From assembly GCA_902781045.1 (NCBI GenBank), contig CACZHT010000029.1, forward strand, positions 1 through 38,184: DNA of 38,184 nucleotides, in the 5' to 3' direction. Below, one piece after another: positions 15,961 through 22,682 of this stretch. Every line of letters starts with the position of its first letter. Position 1 is the first letter of the stretch. This DNA comes from an uncultured Bacteroidales bacterium (GTDB lineage Bacteria; Bacteroidota; Bacteroidia; Bacteroidales; Muribaculaceae). Below the pieces are notes generated by a model. It searched no databases. It was not told where the DNA came from and worked only from the letters and a program-made list of their open reading frames with translations. Both the position numbers and the translations under genes were made by a program.

Positions 15961-17352
15961 ATGAAGAAACTATTCGCATTTATTCTGACGGTCGCTGCAG
16001 TCGCCACTGCATGGGCGGGCGACAAGACCGTTGTGTTCCAACCCGGCGTCGACATGGGCGCATCCTACGTTGTCAAGGACGGTGTCAAGGTGCAGATGTA
16101 CGGCATGAACAACCCAAGCTACTATGAGCAGGCACCCGGTGGCACCGGCGGAGCCAACACCTTCACCGTGGTCACCTACAACCACCTGATCAAGAGCATT
16201 GAGTTCACCTGCATCGGCGAGGACACCGAGGACTATGGCCCCGGCCTGATCACGAGCTTCACCAACCAGACCTACAAGACCGGCAACAACATGGGCACAT
16301 ATACCTACAGTGGACATGACGGCAAGTGGAGCGATGGCCTCACGCAGAGCATCACCTTTTATGTCGAGACTGGGCGCATCGTGCGCTTCGGCGAAATCAA
16401 GGTCACCTACTTCAAGGACAACGGCGACATCTATGACCTGGTGACCGACAACTCCGAGCTGGTCACTGGCGGCAAGTATGTGCTCGTGAGCAAGTATTAC
16501 GGCAAGGCCATGAGCTCGGTGGGCGCGCTCTATAACGGCGAGGTCACTGCCTACGACAAGCAGGCCGAGGATGTCGAGTGGCTCAATGACGAACAGACCA
16601 AGGTGCGTGTCAACGACGACACTCAGGTCATCACGTTGCAGGACGTGGGCTCACAGACGGGCAGTGTCGTGCCGGCACAGTACTCGATTGTCGATGGCGC
16701 GCTCTATCTGCGCAACACCAGCAACTCGATTGTCAACACGGCCAACCCCTACACGTTCTACACCTCGGTGACCGGCAACACCAACTACAACGCGCTCATC
16801 AGCAGTGGCACAACGCAGAATGGAAACACCTACTTCATGCGGTATGTCAATGACGAGCAGAAGTTCACCTTCCAGACCTGGGCCAGCACCTACACGCGCG
16901 TCTACCTTTACAAGCAGGCGCAGAACTATGATGTGACCACTGTGGTCGACCCGCAGAATGCCGGCACCGTGACTTACACTGCCGGTGTGGTGGTCATGGA
17001 CGGACAGGACAAGTCGCAGCAGTATGAGACGGTGGCATTCACCGTCGAGCCTAACGAGGGCTATAGGCTGCATGAGGTCACTGTCATCGATGCCAGTGGC
17101 GCCCCCGTCGAGCTGACTCCGATGCGTGGCACGGGCTATAGCTTCGTCATGCCGGCCAGCGATGTCCTGGTTACGGCCAGCTTTGTCGATGCGGCCACCG
17201 GTGTGGCCACTGTCGATGCCGCACGCACCGTGCAGACGGTCACCTATTGTGACGCACAGGGCCGCATGAGCCGCACGCCGATGCAGGGTGTGAACATCGT
17301 CATCACCCGCTACACCGATGGCACCGTGCGCACCAGCAAAGCCTTGTTTTAA
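15961..17352 (+). CDS. Secreted InlB-repeat protein with type IX-like tag, paralogue of the 11780 gene
   Basis: A 463-residue exported protein with signal peptide MKKLFAFILTVAAVATAWA. Residues 20-310 resemble the N-terminal part of the larger neighbour (IYDLVTDNSELVTGGKYVLVSKYYGKAMS; VEWLNDEQTKVRV; TRVYLYKQAQNYDV). One InlB B-like repeat follows (about 320-400: DPQNAGTVTYTAGVV, QQYETVAFTVEPNEGYRLHEV, YSFVMPASDVLVTASF). The last 45 residues are the tag (TVTYCDAQGRMSRTPMQ, GVNIVITRYTDGT, TSKALF). It looks like a compact version of the 11780 protein lacking the central module, and is uniformly GC-rich. Ligand unknown; an adhesive or binding role at the surface is inferred. Confidence 0.82.
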   Translation: MKKLFAFILTVAAVATAWAGDKTVVFQPGVDMGASYVVKDGVKVQMYGMNNPSYYEQAPGGTGGANTFTVVTYNHLIKSIEFTCIGEDTEDYGPGLITSFTNQTYKTGNNMGTYTYSGHDGKWSDGLTQSITFYVETGRIVRFGEIKVTYFKDNGDIYDLVTDNSELVTGGKYVLVSKYYGKAMSSVGALYNGEVTAYDKQAEDVEWLNDEQTKVRVNDDTQVITLQDVGSQTGSVVPAQYSIVDGALYLRNTSNSIVNTANPYTFYTSVTGNTNYNALISSGTTQNGNTYFMRYVNDEQKFTFQTWASTYTRVYLYKQAQNYDVTTVVDPQNAGTVTYTAGVVVMDGQDKSQQYETVAFTVEPNEGYRLHEVTVIDASGAPVELTPMRGTGYSFVMPASDVLVTASFVDAATGVATVDAARTVQTVTYCDAQGRMSRTPMQGVNIVITRYTDGTVRTSKALF

Positions 17353-17378
17353 TTCATAATTTATAATTCATAATTCAT

Positions 17379-17419
17379 AATGACCGCCTGGCTTCATCGC
17401 TGCTGGGCGGTCATTTTTC
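17379..17419 (+). terminator. GACCGCC-type terminator hairpin, copy 3
   Basis: AATGACCGCC pairs with GGCGGTCATT around a longer loop, followed by a T-run. It is preceded by the A/T micro-repeat at 17353-17378, as in the other copies. Confidence 0.8.
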
Positions 17420-17420
17420 G

Positions 17421-17600
17421 TCCCACCTCCGCCCCCGTTTGTCCGCCCCCGTTTGCCTCCTTGTCTCCGCTCGGTTGAACGGCGCGACAGGGGGGTCTGA
17501 CCCTCCTGTGCCACCGAGCAACGCGAGGCTGGCAACAGAGGGTCTGACCCCCTGTCGCGCTCCGCTGCCCGAATCACCTGCCCTGCACCGAAGCCACACG
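17421..17600 (+). repeat. GC-rich intergenic repeat, copy D
   Basis: The head is partly duplicated (the CGCCCCCGTTTG word occurs twice). The hairpin runs 17482-17560, with outer arms GCGCGACAGGGGGGTC and GACCCCCTGTCGCGC, the same TGCCA/TGGCA inner stem and CCGAGCAACGCGAGG loop as copy C, then the TGCACCGAAGC tail. The 381-base gap 17353-17733 has no gene; 17650-17685 is TTCTTAA-type micro-repeat. Confidence 0.85.
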
Positions 17601-17690
17601 CACCAGCGTGGCGAAACCCCCTGTAGCGACGGAAAGGGGGCATTTCACAATTCTTAATTCTTAATTCTTAATTATTAATCAAAAAAGTCG

Positions 17691-17698
17691 TACCTTTG
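17691..17698 (+). promoter_or_regulatory. -7 box of guaA
   Basis: TACCTTTG followed by CA, 35 bases before the guaA ATG. A matching -33 TTTG is not present; the upstream sequence is TTCTTAA repeats. Confidence 0.6.
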
Positions 17699-17733
17699 CA
17701 CCCACATAACCATAATCACCATTTCATCACCGC

Positions 17734-19278
17734 ATGCAACAGAAGATTATCATCCTCGACTTCGGTTCGCAGACCACCCAGCTCATCGGGCGACGTGTTC
17801 GCGAACTCGACACCTTCTGCGAAATCCTTCCCTACAACAAGTTTCCGGTCGATGACCCCGACGTGATAGGAGTCATCCTGAGTGGGTCGCCCTTCTCGGT
17901 GCACGACCCCAAGGCATTTCAGGTCGACCTGAGCCAGTTTGTCGGTCGTGTTCCCGTGTTGGGCATCTGCTATGGTGCACAGTACATCGCCCACACTGGC
18001 GGTGGCTGTGTCGAGCACGCCGACAGCCGCGAGTATGGTCGTGCCCACCTCACCAGTGTCGACACCCAGAACCCCCTGTTCCATGGCTTTGAGCCTGACT
18101 CGCAGGTGTGGATGAGCCATGGCGACACCATCACTGCGCTGCCCGCCGGCTGCCACGACATCGCCTCGACCGCCGATGTGCGGTTTGCGGCCTATGCCAG
18201 CGACACCCAACCGTTGTGGGCCGTGCAGTTTCACCCCGAGGTCTATCACACGTTGCAGGGCAAGCAATTGCTCAAGAACTTTGTCATCGACATCTGCGGC
18301 AGCCGCCGGCAGTGGAGCCCAGCCTCGTTTGTCGAGAGCACTGTCAGTCAACTCAAGCAGCAACTGGGTAGCGACCGCGTCATCCTGGGATTGAGTGGCG
18401 GTGTTGACTCCAGTGTGTGCGCCGTGTTGCTCAACCGCGCCATCGGCGAGCGGCTGACCTGCATCTTTGTTGACCACGGCATGCTGCGCAAGAATGAGTT
18501 CCAGAAGGTGATGGATGCCTATCAGGGACTGGGATTGAACGTGATAGGGGTGGATGCCAGCGACAAGTTCTTTGCCGACCTGGCCGGTGTGACCGACCCC
18601 GAGCAGAAGCGCAAAATCATCGGTCGCGACTTTGTCGAGGTGTTCAACGCCGAGGCGCGCAAGATCACCGACGCGCGCTGGCTGGCGCAGGGCACCATCT
18701 ATCCCGACCGCATCGAGAGCCTGTCAATCACCGGCATGACCATCAAGAGCCACCACAACGTGGGTGGACTGCCCAAGGAGATGCATCTGCAGCTGTGCGA
18801 GCCGTTGCAGTGGCTCTTCAAGGACGAGGTGCGCCGCGTGGGGCGCGAGCTGGGCATGCCCGAGCGTCTGATCAAGCGTCACCCGTTCCCCGGGCCCGGT
18901 CTGGCTGTGCGCATCCTGGGCGACATCACCCGTGAGCGCGTGCGCATCCTGCAGGAGGCCGACGACATTTACATCGAGTCGATGCTCAACTATGTGTGCG
19001 ACGACGGCGAGTGCCTCTACGACAAGGTGTGGCAGGCCGGGGCCGTGTTGTTGAGCACTGTGCGCAGCGTGGGCGTGATGGGCGATGAGCGCACCTACGA
19101 GCATCCCGTGGCTCTGCGTGCCGTCACCAGCACCGATGCCATGACGGCCGACTGGGCGCATTTGCCCTACGACTTCATGGCGCGTGTGAGCAACGAGATC
19201 ATCAACAAGGTGCGTGGTGTGAACCGCGTGTGCTATGACATCTCGTCCAAGCCGCCCGCAACCATCGAGTGGGAGTGA
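17734..19278 (+). CDS. guaA: GMP synthase (glutamine-hydrolysing)
   Basis: A 514-residue GMP synthase that aminates XMP to GMP with ATP and glutamine, the last step of guanine nucleotide synthesis. The class I amidotransferase domain occupies about residues 1-190 with triad Cys79 (LGICYGAQ), His167 and Glu169 (QFHPEV). The ATP pyrophosphatase domain carries the PP-loop SGGVDSS (221-227), and the C-terminal dimerisation domain contains [15 protein letters not shown] and ends [18 protein letters not shown]. All expected key residues are present and the length is normal. The start [11 protein letters not shown] is clear. The gene is monocistronic by appearance, with its own -7 box and its own terminator hairpin at 19313. 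Confidence 0.98.
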   Translation: MQQKIIILDFGSQTTQLIGRRVRELDTFCEILPYNKFPVDDPDVIGVILSGSPFSVHDPKAFQVDLSQFVGRVPVLGICYGAQYIAHTGGGCVEHADSREYGRAHLTSVDTQNPLFHGFEPDSQVWMSHGDTITALPAGCHDIASTADVRFAAYASDTQPLWAVQFHPEVYHTLQGKQLLKNFVIDICGSRRQWSPASFVESTVSQLKQQLGSDRVILGLSGGVDSSVCAVLLNRAIGERLTCIFVDHGMLRKNEFQKVMDAYQGLGLNVIGVDASDKFFADLAGVTDPEQKRKIIGRDFVEVFNAEARKITDARWLAQGTIYPDRIESLSITGMTIKSHHNVGGLPKEMHLQLCEPLQWLFKDEVRRVGRELGMPERLIKRHPFPGPGLAVRILGDITRERVRILQEADDIYIESMLNYVCDDGECLYDKVWQAGAVLLSTVRSVGVMGDERTYEHPVALRAVTSTDAMTADWAHLPYDFMARVSNEIINKVRGVNRVCYDISSKPPATIEWE

Positions 19279-19312
19279 GGAGCAATTTGTAATTCATAAT
19301 TTATAATTTATA

Positions 19313-19350
19313 ATGACCGCCAGGTTTCGCTGCCCGGCGGTCATCTTTTT
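19313..19350 (+). terminator. GACCGCC-type terminator hairpin, copy 4
   Basis: ATGACCGCC at 19313-19321 pairs with GGCGGTCAT at 19336-19344, followed by CTTTTT. It is the guaA terminator, preceded by the A/T micro-repeat at 19289-19312. Confidence 0.8.
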
Positions 19351-19360
19351 CGTCCCTGCG

Positions 19361-19497
19361 CTGCGACAGGGGGTCTCGTTCGGTTGAACGGTGCGACAAG
19401 GGGTCTCGTTCGGTTGAACGGTGCGACAAGGGGTCTTGTTCGGTTGAACGGTGCGACAGGGGGCCTCGTTCGGTTGAACGGTGCGACAGGGGGTCTG
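19361..19497 (+). repeat. 30-bp tandem repeat, about 4.6 units
   Basis: Units begin at 19361, 19391, 19421 and 19451, with a partial fifth at 19481. Each reads approximately (G/C)TGCGACA(A/G)GGGG, (T/C)CT(C/T)GTT, CGGTTGAACG. The units differ at a few positions and have no spacers, so this is not a CRISPR array. The unit corresponds to the head/hairpin junction of the GC-rich intergenic repeat, amplified in place. Confidence 0.95.
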
Positions 19498-19600
19498 ACC
19501 CTCCTGTGCCACCGAGCAACGCGAGGCTGGCAACAGAGGGTCTGACCCCTTGTCGCGCTCCGCTGCGCGAAACACCAGTCCTGCACAGAAGCGAACGCTG
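19481..19600 (+). repeat. GC-rich intergenic repeat, copy E
   Basis: The hairpin runs 19483-19556: GCGACAGGGGGTCTGACCC pairs with GGGTCTGACCCCTTGTCGC apart from single mismatches or G-T pairs, with the TGCCA/TGGCA inner stem. The tail is CTGCACAGAAGC. It is continuous with the tandem array on its left. Confidence 0.85.
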
Positions 19601-19700
19601 CCACCTATAAACTTTAAACTATAAACTATAAACTATTTCGTCCCAGTCCTGCACAGAAGCGAACGCTGCCACCTATAAACTTTAAACTTTAAACTTTAAA
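19575..19700 (+). repeat. 46-bp direct repeat plus ATAAACT micro-repeats
   Basis: A 46-base segment starting CCAGTCCTGCACAGAAGCG at 19575 recurs exactly at 19643 (period 68). Between and after the copies lie runs of TTTAAAC and TATAAAC. The run continues to the miaA stop codon and supplies its last codons. The 422-base gap 19279-19700 holds no gene, only this, the terminator and the GC-rich repeat. Confidence 0.85.
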
Positions 19701-20579
19701 CTATAAACTATAAGCTATTAATTCATCGTCGGGGTGGTGCCACTGGATATCGGGGTCGCGTCGCAGCCAGGTGAGCTGCTTCTTGGCATAGACGCGCGTG
19801 TTCTTCTTGATGCGCTCGATGGCGGTGTCACGATCCATCGTGCCGTCCAGGTAGGCAAACATCTCCTTGAGCCCCACCGTGTTGAGCGCGTTGAGGTGAC
19901 GCAGCGGCCACAGGCGTCGCGCCTCGTCCTCGAGGCCAGAGGCGACCATGGCGTCGACGCGGCGGTTGATGCGGTCGTAGAGTTCGGCACGGTCCAGATT
20001 CAGCCCAATCTTGACAATCTCAAATGGCCGTGGCTTGCGTTGTCCGGTGCGCAGGGTGGAGTAGGGGAGACCCGTCTGTCGGCACACCTCCACGGCATGA
20101 CACACGCGCACGGTGTTGTGCCGGTCGATGGTCGCCGCCAGTGTCGGGTCCAGCCGCTCAAGCTCGGCCACCAGGCAGGGCAGCCCCTGTTCGGCCAACT
20201 GTTGCTTGACGGCCTGTCGCACCTCGGGGCTGATGTCGGGCATGTCGTCGATGCCATTGCACACTGCGTCGACATACATCATCGAGCCGCCGCACAGCAC
20301 CACTGTGTCGCTCTGGGCCCACAAATGCGGCAGCAACGCCATCACGTCCTGCTCGTAGAGCCACGCGTTGTAGGGCTGGTCCAGTTCCTTGGTGCCAACC
20401 AGATGATGCGGCACACGTGCCAGCTCGGCGGCTGTCGGGGCGGCAGTGGCGATGGGCATGCCGCGGTAGACCTGTCGCGAGTCGGCGTTGACGATGTGGC
20501 AGTGCAGACGCTCGGCCAGCGCAATGGCTGCCGTTGTCTTGCCCACAGCAGTGGGTCCGGTGATGACAATCAGCTTCAT
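19701..20579 (-). CDS. miaA: tRNA dimethylallyltransferase
   Basis: A 292-residue MiaA, which transfers a dimethylallyl group from DMAPP to A37 of tRNAs reading UNN codons. It shows P-loop GPTAVGKT (residues 8-15), the DSRQVYRGM motif (about 33-41), PHHLVG, GGSMMYVDA and the C-terminal KKNTRVYAKKQLTWLRRD segment. The length is slightly short but complete. The final residues after DDELI (AYSL) are encoded by the A/T micro-repeat that fills the space to guaA, so the native C-terminus seems to have been overwritten by repeat DNA without harm. The gene is divergent from the AI-2E family transporter gene, and its -7 box ends only 8 bases before the start codon. Confidence 0.95.
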   Translation of the reverse strand: MKLIVITGPTAVGKTTAAIALAERLHCHIVNADSRQVYRGMPIATAAPTAAELARVPHHLVGTKELDQPYNAWLYEQDVMALLPHLWAQSDTVVLCGGSMMYVDAVCNGIDDMPDISPEVRQAVKQQLAEQGLPCLVAELERLDPTLAATIDRHNTVRVCHAVEVCRQTGLPYSTLRTGQRKPRPFEIVKIGLNLDRAELYDRINRRVDAMVASGLEDEARRLWPLRHLNALNTVGLKEMFAYLDGTMDRDTAIERIKKNTRVYAKKQLTWLRRDPDIQWHHPDDELIAYSL

Positions 20580-20586
20580 TTGTCGG

Positions 20587-20594
20587 CAAAGTTA
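20587..20594 (-). promoter_or_regulatory. -7 box of miaA (leaderless arrangement)
   Basis: TAACTTTG on the minus strand ends at 20587, and the miaA ATG begins at 20579. With the usual 6-7 bases from box to start site, transcription would begin at or within a base or two of the initiation codon. Confidence 0.55.
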
Positions 20595-20637
20595 CGCAAT
20601 TTTTCGTGATTTTCGCATCATTCTCAACATTATTCAC

Positions 20638-20645
20638 TAACTTTG
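20638..20645 (+). promoter_or_regulatory. -7 box of the AI-2E family transporter gene
   Basis: TAACTTTG, then CC, 31 bases before the ATG at 20677. It lies 43 bases from the oppositely oriented miaA box, so the two promoters share one short AT-rich region. Confidence 0.6.
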
Positions 20646-20676
20646 CCGTGGAATTTATATCTCTCAACCGAAAAGT

Positions 20677-21816
20677 ATGGAGAAGGAAATTGCAGAAGTG
20701 AAAAAGTACGACTTCGACCGTGTGGTGCGCATGGTGCTCACCACGCTGGGTGTCGTGGCCGCCATTGTGGTCATCAACTACCTCAGTCCGGTGTTGCTGC
20801 CCTTTGTCGTGGGCTTCATCCTGGCCTACATGCTCAACCCCTTTGTCGAGTGGGTGCAGCGTGTGACCCACATCCACAACCGCATGGCGGCGGTGCTGCT
20901 GGCGCTGGTGCTGGTCATCGCGTCGTGGGTGCTGGTGTGCTGGTTGCTCATCCCCTATATCGCCGAAGAAGTCACCACCATGACCAAGATGCTGGCGCAC
21001 TATGCCAAGGCCGAGTTCAAGATTCCCTATATCCCGCCCGAGGTGCAGGAGTATGTGGAAAAGTACCTTGATGTCAATCAGCTCTCCACCCTGCTCACCA
21101 AGGAGCAATGGATGAAGGTCGCCGACCAGGTGGTGACCGGCACCTGGAGCTTTGTGGGCGGCACGATGAGTGTGATTCTCAATGTTGTGTCGTGGCTGAT
21201 TGTGCTGCTCTACATGTTCTTTGTCCTGATTGACTATGACAAGCTCTCGAAGAGTCTCAAGGGAGCCATCCCCAGGCAGTATCGCCGGCATGCGCTCACC
21301 GTGCTCAACGACGTGCAGGACACCATGAGCCGCTACTTCCGCGGCCAGGCACTGGTCTCATTCTTCGTGGGGGTGATTTTTGCCATCGAGTTCTATATCA
21401 TCGGTCTGCCCATGGCCATCGTGTTTGGCCTGTTCATCGGCGTGCTCAACATGATTCCCTACCTGCAGCTGTTGTCCATCCCCATCGCGGCATTTCTGTG
21501 CCTGGTGGCCAGTGTGTCCACCGGCGGCAGCTTCTGGGTGCTCTTCGGTTGGACCTTCGGGGCCTACTGTCTGTGCCAGGTCATCCAGGACCTGGTGCTC
21601 GTGCCGGCCATCATGAAGCAGCAGATGGGCTTGAACCCGGCCATCATCTTCCTGGCGCTGTCCATCTGGGGATATGTCCTGGGTTTGATAGGGTTGCTCA
21701 TCGCCCTGCCCATGACATCGCTCATCATCAGCTACTACAGCGAGTATGTGCTGCACCAGCCCAACCCGCTGCATGCCCCCAAGCAGCCTAAGCCTAGCAA
21801 GAAAGCCAAGAAATGA
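20677..21816 (+). CDS. AI-2E family transporter (PF01594)
   Basis: A 379-residue inner-membrane protein with the layout of the AI-2E transporter/YhhT/TqsA family: two N-terminal membrane segments (about residues 20-58), a further hydrophobic pair around 68-100, a soluble domain (about 105-155), then a set of segments after residue 160 (MSVILNVVSWLIVLLYMFFVLID), and the family-typical GLPMAIVFGLFIGVLNMIPYLQ and QDLVLVPAIMKQQMGLNPAIIFLALSIWG. Family members export autoinducer-2 or act as Na+/H+ antiporters; the substrate here is unknown. The C-terminus is lysine-rich and its stop overlaps the next start by four bases (ATGA), so translation is coupled to the MgtC-like gene. Confidence 0.93.
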   Translation: MEKEIAEVKKYDFDRVVRMVLTTLGVVAAIVVINYLSPVLLPFVVGFILAYMLNPFVEWVQRVTHIHNRMAAVLLALVLVIASWVLVCWLLIPYIAEEVTTMTKMLAHYAKAEFKIPYIPPEVQEYVEKYLDVNQLSTLLTKEQWMKVADQVVTGTWSFVGGTMSVILNVVSWLIVLLYMFFVLIDYDKLSKSLKGAIPRQYRRHALTVLNDVQDTMSRYFRGQALVSFFVGVIFAIEFYIIGLPMAIVFGLFIGVLNMIPYLQLLSIPIAAFLCLVASVSTGGSFWVLFGWTFGAYCLCQVIQDLVLVPAIMKQQMGLNPAIIFLALSIWGYVLGLIGLLIALPMTSLIISYYSEYVLHQPNPLHAPKQPKPSKKAKK

Positions 21817-22529
21817 TGCGGCAAGTGCTCGAACAGATACTCTCACCCGATGTCACCCTGGCCGGGGCCGTGGTCAAGCTGGTGCTGGCTCTGCTGCTGG
21901 GGGCGGGCATCGGCATGGAGCGGCGCTACAAGGGGCAGATTGCCGGCATGCGCACGTTTGCGCTCATCTGTATGGGTGCCTGTCTGGCCATGCTCATTTC
22001 CATCTACATCCCGCAGGAGTATCTGGGGCTGAAGAACGGTGACCCGGGACGCATAGCTGCCCAGGTGGTAAGCGGGGTGGGCTTCTTGGGAGCCGGAGCC
22101 ATCATTCAGATGAAAGGCTCGGTGCGCGGTCTGACCACCGCTGCAGGCATCTGGATGACTGCGTGCATCGGTCTGGCCGTGGGAGCAGGCATGTATGTCA
22201 TCGCCGTGGTGGCCACCCTGCTCATCATCATCGTGCTGGTCAACATTGAGCGCATCGAGCGGCACATCAACTTCCAGTGGGAGTCGCGCGTGATCAGCAT
22301 CAAGGCGCACGGCATAGTCAGTGACTTGGAGCCGTGCCGCCAGATTATCCGCGCCCATGGTGTGCGCTTGAGCGACACGCTCGTGCGCTATGACTACGAC
22401 AACCAGGTCACCACGGCCAATTTCATGGTTCGTGCCAAGGGCACACTGGACGCTCCTCCGCTGTTCAGCGAGTTGCGTCAGGCCGTCGATGCCATCTCCA
22501 TCACGCTCTCGAATGAGACCACCAACTGA
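21813..22529 (+). CDS. MgtC/SapB family membrane protein
   Basis: A 238-residue protein. The N-terminal 140 residues hold four to five membrane segments with the MgtC signature: AGIGMERRYKGQIAGMRTFALICMGACLAM, VVSGVGFLGAGAIIQMKGSVRGLTTAAGIWMTACIGLAVGAG. The C-terminal 90 residues look like a small ACT-like cytoplasmic domain. In pathogens MgtC inhibits the F-type ATP synthase and helps survival at low Mg2+; in commensals the role is unclear. It overlaps the AI-2E family gene by ATGA and is followed 153 bases later by a cation/proton antiporter, so this is an ion-homeostasis neighbourhood. Confidence 0.92.
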   Translation: MMRQVLEQILSPDVTLAGAVVKLVLALLLGAGIGMERRYKGQIAGMRTFALICMGACLAMLISIYIPQEYLGLKNGDPGRIAAQVVSGVGFLGAGAIIQMKGSVRGLTTAAGIWMTACIGLAVGAGMYVIAVVATLLIIIVLVNIERIERHINFQWESRVISIKAHGIVSDLEPCRQIIRAHGVRLSDTLVRYDYDNQVTTANFMVRAKGTLDAPPLFSELRQAVDAISITLSNETTN

Positions 22530-22599
22530 CCCCTCACAGCGGTCATTCTTGTCGAGGTACTGATAGGGCCAACAGAGGCTATTATGATAGTAGATATTA

Positions 22600-22665
22600 A
22601 GGCAAAAGGCATTTGTCCTAACTCCTTTAACTACTTAACTCCTTTAACTACTAACTTTAGGAAGT
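22600..22665 (+). repeat. CTCCTTTAACTACTTAA direct repeats
   Basis: TAACTCCTTTAACTACT occurs twice in direct succession (about 22619-22650) before a TAACTTTAGG at 22662 that is one base off a -7 box. This is another instance of the short A/T-rich fillers in the gaps of this genome. Confidence 0.6.
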
Positions 22666-22682
22666 GAAATAATTAAAAAGTT

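Noticed and set aside
19361..19497. CRISPR array
   Set aside because: The 30-bp units are contiguous, without spacers, and no cas gene is in the window.
19301..19604. Minus-strand frames encoding repeated RTRPPVAPFN-like peptides
   Set aside because: They arise only because the 30-bp tandem repeat keeps frame; the sequence is intergenic repeat with no start context or conservation.
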